From assembly GCA_019671005.1 (NCBI GenBank), contig CM033745.1:45999241-46063240 (forward strand): a DNA stretch of 64,000 nucleotides, in the 5' to 3' direction. Positions 57,556 to 64,000 of the stretch are shown in pieces. A model generated the notes under the pieces. It saw only the letters and a list, made by a program, of their open reading frames with translations, did no database searches and was not told the origin of the DNA. Position numbers and translations under genes: made by a program. Each line of letters opens with the position of its first letter. Positions within the stretch are counted from its first letter, which is position 1. Source of the stretch: Hibiscus mutabilis. Lineage: Eukaryota; Streptophyta; Magnoliopsida; Malvales; Malvaceae.

Positions 57556-58300
57556 CTAATCCCAGGTGGGATGCATCACTGTATACGGTGAAGTCCTTGC
57601 CTGACCCGGGTTGCGCCAGAATAAGGCATGTGTTAGGACTTGCATAAGCTGATCAAAACTCCTTTGTTGTTCCACTATCCATACAAAGGGAGTTTCTTTA
57701 CGGAGAAGCTTCGTCAAGGGTGCAACAATCATCGAGAACCATTTAACGAATCTACAGTAGTAGCCTACAAGGCCCAAAAATCCATGAACTTCTCCAACAT
57801 TCTTCGGAGGAATCCAATCAAGAATCACTTAAATCTTCTTCAGGTCCACCTAAATTCTCGTAGAAGAAATCAGATGACCTAGGAAAGATACTTCAGATAG
57901 CCAGAATTATATTTACTAAACTTAGCGTACAACTGTTTCTCTATAAGAGTCTGAAACATAATCCGGAGATGTTCTTCATGAGTGGAAGTGTTCTTGGAGT
58001 AGATCAGATGTCGTCTATGAACACAACCACGAATCTATCTAGATAGGGCTGGAACACACAGTTCATCAGGTCCATGAAGGCTGCAGTGCATTGGTAAGCC
58101 CAAAAGGCATTACCAAGAACTCATAATGGTCGTATCTAGTTCGGAAGGCAGTCTTTGGGACATCAGACTCCTTCACTTGCATTTGATAGTATCTGGATCG
58201 TAGGTATATCTTAGAGAAGACAAAAAAAACCTTTCAACTGATCATAAATGTCATCAATCCTCGATAATGGATACTTATTCTTGATTGTTACTCTATTTAG
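57556..58300 (-). pseudogene. Tekay-3 RT palm and thumb (degenerate)
   Basis: Across frames the minus strand gives a diverged catalytic box, VVVFIDDI (about 57990-58020), where the family has F-I-D-D-I. Thumb sequence follows: ILDWIPPKNVGEVHGFLGLV, GYYCRFVKWFSMIVAPLTKL (57556-57828). At least three frame changes lie between 57830 and 58300. The aspartates of the catalytic box remain readable. Confidence 0.8.
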
Positions 58301-58990
58301 CTAGTGATAATCAATGCATAGTCGTATCGATCCATCTTTTTTCTTGACAAACAAGACCAGTGCTCCCCATGGTAAGGAACTTGGTCGGATGAATCCATTA
58401 TCCAAAAGGTCTTGGATTTGGGACTTTAATTCCTTCAATTCAATTGGAGCCATTCTATACGGAGCAATAGAGACTGGTGTAGTCCCTGGTTGCACATCAA
58501 TTTTGAATTCCACTTCTCGGGTCAGAAGGAGTCCTGGAAGTTTATCAGGGAATACATCAGGAAATTCTTTCACTATCAGCACATTTTTGATCTTTGGGTC
58601 TCCTTTAAACCCTATTGCAGACATAATGGCTTCTTTAGACTCGAGTTTGGCTTTCATCAAGGCTATGCTCTCCTTGATGAGTTCGTGCAGATACAATTTC
58701 TTCTTCGAACAATCCACCCATGCTTGATGTTCAGCTAACCAATCAAGGCCTAGGATAAGATCGAACTCATGGAAAGACAAGGCCATCAGATTGGCCAAAA
58801 ATGGGATCCCTTGGATCCTCAGAGGGCAAGCTTTATAGATCAACCGTACAACCACACTATCTCCTAGTGTGTTAGAGACAACTATCTCAGAACTGACTGG
58901 TTCAGGTTCTAAGGCACACTTCTCGATCAATGGTTAACTAATAAAGGAATGCGTATAACTAGGATCCACCAAAGCATAAACAAGATCATA
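58301..58990 (-). pseudogene. Tekay-3 protease end and RT N-terminus
   Basis: The frame 58301-58930 (209 aa) contains the protease C-terminal region (FHEFDLILGLDWLAEHQAWV) and the RT N-terminus (VKEFPDVFPDKLPGL, VSIAPYRMAPIELKELKSQI, FIRPSSLPWGALVLFVKKKD, GSIRLCIDYH). Just upstream (about 58940-58990) the active-site box reads ALVDPSYTHSFIS, where the family has D-S-G-x-T-H-S-F: Gly of the D-S/T-G triad is changed, and a stop follows. The protease is thus doubly disabled. The fused protease-RT order is normal for chromoviruses. Confidence 0.88.
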
Positions 58991-59099
58991 ACATAATTCC
59001 ACCATACCTGCAATTACTTCAGGATCGTCTTCCTACTCTCGACCTCAAACATGATACATCTATGCTGAGGTCTGCGGGTCACGTCCAATTGAAGGAGGA

Positions 59100-60296
59100 T
59101 TTGACTTGCGGGGTTTCCCTGCTAATCCAGACTGCACTTGCTTCGCTCATCTTCCCTTATTAGGATTGTTCTGAGAAGCCATAGAGGTAGGAGCGTTGGG
59201 ATTCTGCGGACATTGTTTGATGAAGTGGCCAGATTCACCACAAAGATAACAAGACTTGGACTGTCTGCGACACTACCCATGGTGTCTCTTCTGACAAAAA
59301 TTGTACAAGGGAATCTGGGATTGTGGCACATGTGCTATCAACCGAAGTTGTACGAGCAACAAATGTTCTTGGAGACTGGGATTGTAGTACATATCCTGTT
59401 CTTGGGTGCTGTTGAAAGGTGGCAGACTTCTGGTCCCACTGTCTACCTTTCTTCTGAGGCATAGGAGGTCTAGAATCGTCTCGGAACCTCTTATCGGATT
59501 GGGCTTGGTTACCTTTCCTTCTTTTATAAGCCTTCTGAGAGGCTTCAGTAGCAATTGCCGATTGACCAGGTTCTGGAAGTCCTCCAACTCCAAAGCAGTG
59601 AAGAGAGGACGTAATTCATCATATAAGACATCGATAAACATCCTACACTTATCCTTCTCAGTGCTTATAATATCTGAACCATACCTCGAGTACTTACAAA
59701 ATTCGTGGATATACTGCTTCACCGGTCGCCCTCCTTGTCTCAGATGGAGGAACTTCTTACGCCTTTTAGCAAGGTAATGGTCGATGATGTACTTCTTATG
59801 GAACTCCTAAAGAAAGAAGTCTCATATGACTCTATGCTCAGGTACGGTGAGTGTCACCGTGTCCCACCAACTTTGAGCTTCTTCAAAAATCAAGGCCATA
59901 GCACACTCCAGCTTGTGTTCGTCAGGACATCTCATTTAGAACTTCAATAGTGTTTTCCAGCCAGTACTCAACTACTTCGGGATTGTCTTGATCCAAGCCG
60001 GTGAAAGTGTAGATCGGGTATTGTCGGAGCTTATTAATAGGGTCTCTCGGGACTGATGCGGGTGCTTCAGTAGGCTGATGTGGCAGCTCTTACCTGAGAT
60101 ACACGACCACCTGCTTAATCATCTCCGCCATAGACATCAAGTATTCCTGCTGAGCAGGAGGCATCGGAGGAGGATTAGGTGGGTGATTCTGTCCCACCTA
60201 TTCTGGTCGAAATCCTGCTCCAAGATTATCTCCTTGTGTCGAGGAGGAGCCCGGATGTGGTTCATTTGGATCACGTCTATCACCAGATGTGGACAT
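59100..60296 (-). pseudogene. Tekay-3 gag with CCHC zinc knuckle
   Basis: The start is placed at the ATG at 60294-60296 (MSTSGDRRDPNEPHPGSSST), about 140 bp after the primer site. Downstream, frames give YPIYTFTGLDQDNPEVVEYW (about 59960-60030) and, in 59273-59722, KQYIHEFCKYSRYGSDIIST and CRMFIDVLYDELRPLFTALE, typical of the Gag capsid region. A clean zinc knuckle, CYLCGESGHFIKQC (about 59208-59250), lies near the end. Several stops and indels (near 60090, 59800-59940 and 59270) break the frame. Confidence 0.88.
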
Positions 60297-60438
60297 TTTT
60301 AAAGCTAGTCAAAAAGAATAAATTAAATCGTGTTAGTTGCATGTCACAGATAACATATACAAATAAACTCCTAGGTGGCATATACACAAGCAGACTCATG
60401 ACAAGCCTTGGTTTAGTCCTAGAATAGACTAAACTCTA

Positions 60439-60450
60439 GCTCTGATACCA
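60439..60450 (-). other. Primer-binding site of Tekay-3 (initiator tRNA-Met)
   Basis: The minus strand reads TGGTATCAGAGC, the classic initiator-methionine tRNA site, four bases from the 5' LTR. Confidence 0.92.
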
Positions 60451-60454
60451 CAAA

Positions 60455-63445
60455 TATAACATCCCCTTCCCGGCCTTGTAGGGAATCGGGTTAAAAAGTG
60501 TTACCGGAAATAGATTCGGAGATCAGAAGCTTATTCGGAGTTTAGAACCTTATTCAGAATGTCTTATTAATTTCTTTTAAGACCTAACTGATTAACTTAT
60601 TAATAACTTGTTCAATTTGGGGTCAATTTTAAACTTTTTCGAATTTAGGGAGTAAATTGTAATTTTTAAAAATTAAGGGTCTTTATTAGAATTTTCTTTT
60701 CCTAGAATTCAATTAAACTTATATATTATTAGCCTGTAAATATTTTTATTAACAGAGGTCATTTACCCATCGGATTAACCCTCTTAAGATTTAGTGACTC
60801 TTTTGTAAATTATTTAAAACTATGGTTTAAGTCTTTTAACAGAATAAACTGACACCGTACCGATAAACTTAGGACAATATCAGTATGCTAAGCTAAATTT
60901 CTCAATTCCAGAACTAAGGGCGACAAGCCCGTATCGATACATCTAAAAGCCTATATCGATACGCGTTGACCAAGGTTGACCTGTTTCGGTATACCCCAAG
61001 GCCGTACTGATGTAATTTTCTCCCCAGACCCTTCTGTTGAGGTCCGTATCGATACAACTTGACTCATATCAGTACGCTTAATTTTCCTAGCTCCAAATAT
61101 ACAAGGCCGTATCAATACAACTTGACCTGTATCAATACGCTTGTCTTGTAATGACAGATTTTATCTAGTTTTTATTCGAATTAACCTGTTGAATGTTGTC
61201 CAAATGCCATGAAATTTTACCAGCAAGTTATTAATCCATAAATCTAATGGCATACCAAAATTTAGGGCAATTCAAATCCGTTTACTAATTTTTTACTTTT
61301 GAGTTCCTTTAGGCTAAAATTAGCTAGTTTATCAATTTGCAAACATATCATATTTCCCATTTAACACCTACGCACTTTAGGACCATAATATACATATTAA
61401 AATAGACCATTGTAACATGTCTAAGACCTATGCCACCCTACTAGGATTTTAGAACATAACATAACATACATATGGTAGGTGAGAGTAACTTGCAACCGCA
61501 ACTACACGATCGGAGATCGGAATTCTTCAAAGTCCTAGAATGCATGAGACACACAGATGTTAGGCTTACATAGCATAGTGAGGTATTTATAACAAATGCA
61601 ATTAAGTTCTTAATGGCATAGATGACTCATAATCATGCTTGAATGACATAAGTACATCATTAGTCATATATAGATCATACTTAAGTCAATTATCATATTT
61701 CATATACCAAATACAAAGCATAGATTCATATCATTCCCTTCGACATAGTAACCAATGGATACACGGATTCCCCGTACACCTCATATAACAAAGCTAAGTT
61801 GTAGCCTTGAGCCGTAGCTCTGGAGTCCCTTACATAATCCACCATTTTCTCACCACATATAGGCCATAGCCGCGGACCGTAGTCCAATCCCTTACATAGT
61901 GAGATCGAATAATCCTATGGCATGCCAATTGTATCCAATGTCCACAAGTATCCAAGGTTATATAATTTATCACAAAACTTACCTTGTGCCCATAGGCCAT
62001 ATCATAACGGATTACAAATTGAGCCTTGGCTCCACATATCATATCATAGCATATTCGTGACAAAATCCATATGTATAACATAGTTCGGATATTATATATG
62101 AGCTTACAAACGTATCAAGCAACATTAATGACTTACCATGCTTACCATTAGAATCCACATGTGATTTGCTCTACTTGAGCCTTTAAACAAAATGCAAGTT
62201 GTAAACATAAAACAAATGCAACGAGATGGCACCTAGCTTATCCCTTGACACAACTACACTCACCTAGTACTCGGAGACTTCAAAGTTCATGGATAATGAT
62301 CCCCTTGCCGTTAGAAGATTTCGATGGTGAAGATGGCTTGCAAGTTGTAAACATAAAACAAATGCAACGGGATGGCACCTAGCCTATCCCTTGACACAAC
62401 TACATTCACCTTGTACTTGGAGACTTCAAAGTTCACGGATAGTGATCCTCTTGCCGTTGGAAGAGTTCGGAATAGTCGATGGTGAAGATGGCTTGCCCTC
62501 CACCACTTGAGCTAGTTCAAAAATTAGGGAATTGCATTAGTATCAAAACTAGTGATTCTTAAATATTTTTCAAGCCTATCCAAGCCTGTAGACAACACCC
62601 AAACAAGGAAATTAACCTACTAACGCATGGGCTTAACTTGGGTATTCAAGACCTAATTCTTGCAATTAAACTTACGGATCAAAGGGATCATTAAATTGGC
62701 TTAGGGGTCTTACTTACCAAGTTTTAGGCTTTCAAACGGTGTATCAAATTCCGTCAAAAGTTGATGTTCGGATCGAGGTGCTTGCTTAAGCTTAAGGAGG
62801 AAGATGACAATGGAGGTGTGTGCTTGTTTTAGGACAAGGGCGAGATTTAGCTTCGGTAAGGGCAAAACAAGAGGAAGGGATTTCCTTGCTCAATTTCAGA
62901 CTATTTAAAATCCTTTAATCATTTTCCCCACCTCCCTTATAGCTAATGGGAAGGTTTCCCTTAGGCAAGGGTTTGCCTACTCATCAAATCTCCATCATTA
63001 CAAGCTTAAAGCAATTGCTAATCAAATGTCATCTTTTGGGGCAAAGGGTGGCTAAAATCACGTGGGGGTGTTAAGCAAGGAGGTGAGTCAGCACCCTACT
63101 TCTAATCTTTACAAATTGGTCACTAAAATAATTTTTACAAGGACTCATATCGATACACTTTATGGCCGTATCGATACAGCTAGACTGAATTGGGTAAGTT
63201 AGTTAAAAACTATTAGGTCGTATAAATACAGGTCCTATCATATTGATACGCCTTGCCAAAAATTAGCATTTTCAATGAAACCCCTAACTTCCATTCTTTA
63301 CAAAAAGGCCCAACAGCTTCAATTAACTTTCATTACTTCAAAATTGGGCACAAGATTGGACAATTACATCATTTAACTATAATCGGTATAAAATTTCTGA
63401 TCACCAGAACCTAATTCCAACTAGACCAGTTTTCCAGGTGTGACA
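60455..63445 (-). mobile_element. Tekay-3 5' LTR (right copy)
   Basis: Plus-strand ends are TATAACATCCCC (mutated from TGTAAC) and CCAGGTGTGACA, 2991 bp. It aligns with 33553-36323. It is longer because of a tandem duplication (62195-62495) and an extra stretch of palindrome-bearing sequence near 61070-61110. The frame 61830-62081 has a counterpart in the other LTR and is non-coding. Confidence 0.9.
62195..62495. repeat. Tandem duplication (~150 bp) private to the Tekay-3 right LTR
   Basis: Unit 1 is 62195-62340 and unit 2 is 62341-62495, both starting CAAGTTGTAAACATAAAACA and ending GGTGAAGATGGCTTG. Unit 2 has about 9 extra bases (near TTCGGAATAG). The left LTR has one copy of the start of this unit (from 35208). 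Confidence 0.9.
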
Positions 63446-64000
63446 CCTCTGATATTAGCTAGGGTCTACTTTAGGGCTTGCTTATGATTGCACAATGTCT
63501 CCAGCAATCTTTCCTCCTGGTACTCAGTCAAATCAACATCAATGATCACTGGAAAAGTGGATTTGTCTCTTAGGTAAGCATAAAAAGGTGGTTTGGCAAA
63601 GGTTGAGCTCAAATTTAAGTTTTGGGATATTAATTTGGTTTGGGTGTCTTCATTTTTCTACCAGCTAACTCAAGTGGCTTAGGTCTACTAAAAGAACTCA
63701 TGACCTTATTTAACATGTTTGATTCTTCATATTCCTCATTCATCGTATCTTCATCATCCATCTAAATCATTTTTCAAAAAATCAAAATAAGTTCAAAATT
63801 CAAGTTTAAGATAATTCATACTTTGTGCTCAAGTTCATCTACTTTTATGTTAAACGATGACCTATTGGTCATGAATTTGCATAGTAGTTAAAACTAAAAT
63901 AATAAAATCAACAATCTAAACATCAATTAAACAAAGAAACCTCACAAGGTGGGTGTTTACAAGATTGAAGCTCACAAGAGCGTAAAAATAAAAACAATTA
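63446..64000 (-). pseudogene. Athila/Tat-like pol fragment (RT N-terminal region)
   Basis: On the minus strand 63446-63660 reads, across one frame change, AKPPFYAYLRDKSTFPVIID, then DLTEYQEERLLETLCNHKQA and TLANIRG. This is the region just before RT in Tat and Athila elements (family pattern P-x-H-L-x-Y-A-x-L-G, then L-L-x-V-L-x-x-H-K-x-A-x-G-W-T-I-A-D-I-K-G). The upstream part, 63660-63760, has acidic residues (DDEDTMNEEYEESNMLNKVM). It is cut at ANIRG by the end of Tekay-3; the remaining RT is not found in the window. From 63770 to the edge the DNA is AT-rich with no clear frame. Confidence 0.7.

Larger units (their letters stand above)
33553..63445 (-). mobile_element. Tekay-3: chromovirus with both LTRs, split by Ogre-B
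   Basis: A minus-strand Ty3/gypsy chromovirus. 5' LTR 60455-63445, primer site 60439-60450, gag about 59100-60296, protease 58301-58990, RT 57556-58300, RNase H 57164-57550, integrase 56462-57163, then Ogre-B, then the integrase end and chromodomain 36358-36898, polypurine tract and 3' LTR 33553-36323. Without Ogre-B the element would be about 10 kb. The flanking 5-mers (TGCCC left, CCTCT right) do not match, so a simple insertion is not shown. Confidence 0.88.

Overview
The window reads as heterochromatic, repeat-filled nuclear DNA of a seed plant, probably a eudicot. Nearly all recognisable coding sequence belongs to Ty3/gypsy LTR retrotransposons of two plant lineages, Tekay/Del-type chromoviruses and Tat/Ogre-type elements. 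LTRs are long (2-4 kb), and the DNA is AT-rich with many trinucleotide and AT microsatellites. I found no complete host gene and no bacterial-style operon. Species cannot be fixed from the sequence; the ORF1 domain type seen here (the DUF7745-like family, by my recollection) is common in Malvales and other rosids. Element names (Tekay-1, Ogre-A and so on) are local labels.

Layout. (1) 1-16449: Tekay-1, + strand: degenerate integrase plus chromodomain, a polypurine tract, and a 3' LTR (1536-1760 joined to 13776-16449) split by Ogre-A. (2) 1761-13775: Ogre-A, minus strand, flanked by a CTAAT target-site duplication. It carries ORF1 and gag remnants but no recognisable pol, and its left end is rearranged, with an inverted piece of its own interior between LTR fragments. 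(3) 16450-16640: tRNA-derived SINE-like fragment. (4) 16836-19362: solo Ogre-type LTR with near-perfect 5-bp duplications. (5) 19363-27425: low-coding DNA with microsatellites, minisatellites, a Mutator-like non-autonomous DNA transposon (24790-25251, 11-bp duplications) and a few weak exon candidates. (6) 27426-32229: 3' end of Tekay-2, + strand, with a 3.9-kb LTR containing a tRNA-like sequence. (7) 32230-33552: leader, tRNA-Asp-type primer-binding site and LTR of an Athila/Tat-like element, minus strand. (8) 33553-63445: Tekay-3, minus strand, with both LTRs, tRNA-iMet primer site, gag, protease, RT, RNase H, integrase and chromodomain, all broken. Its integrase is interrupted by (9) Ogre-B, 36899 to about 56395, minus strand, the most complete element: ORF1, coiled coil, gag, protease, RT, RNase H, a second archaeal-type RNase H, integrase, polypurine tract and two LTRs. 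(10) 63446-64000: Athila/Tat-like pol fragment, minus strand.

The parts work together only as retrotransposon life-cycle modules: the LTR gives promoter and polyA signals, a tRNA primes at the PBS, Gag makes particles, protease matures them, RT and RNase H make cDNA using the polypurine tract, and integrase (with a chromodomain in the Tekay elements) inserts it. Every reading frame shows stops or frameshifts, so all elements seen here are dead as autonomous units.

The most notable signals are structural: a ~410-bp inversion distinguishing the two LTRs of Ogre-B, the inverted internal fragment inside Ogre-A's left end, the hairpin-like repeat array in Ogre-A, a perfect 120-bp in-frame coiled-coil duplication in Ogre-B ORF1, and clusters of a GTATCGATAC-type palindrome in the Tekay LTRs.
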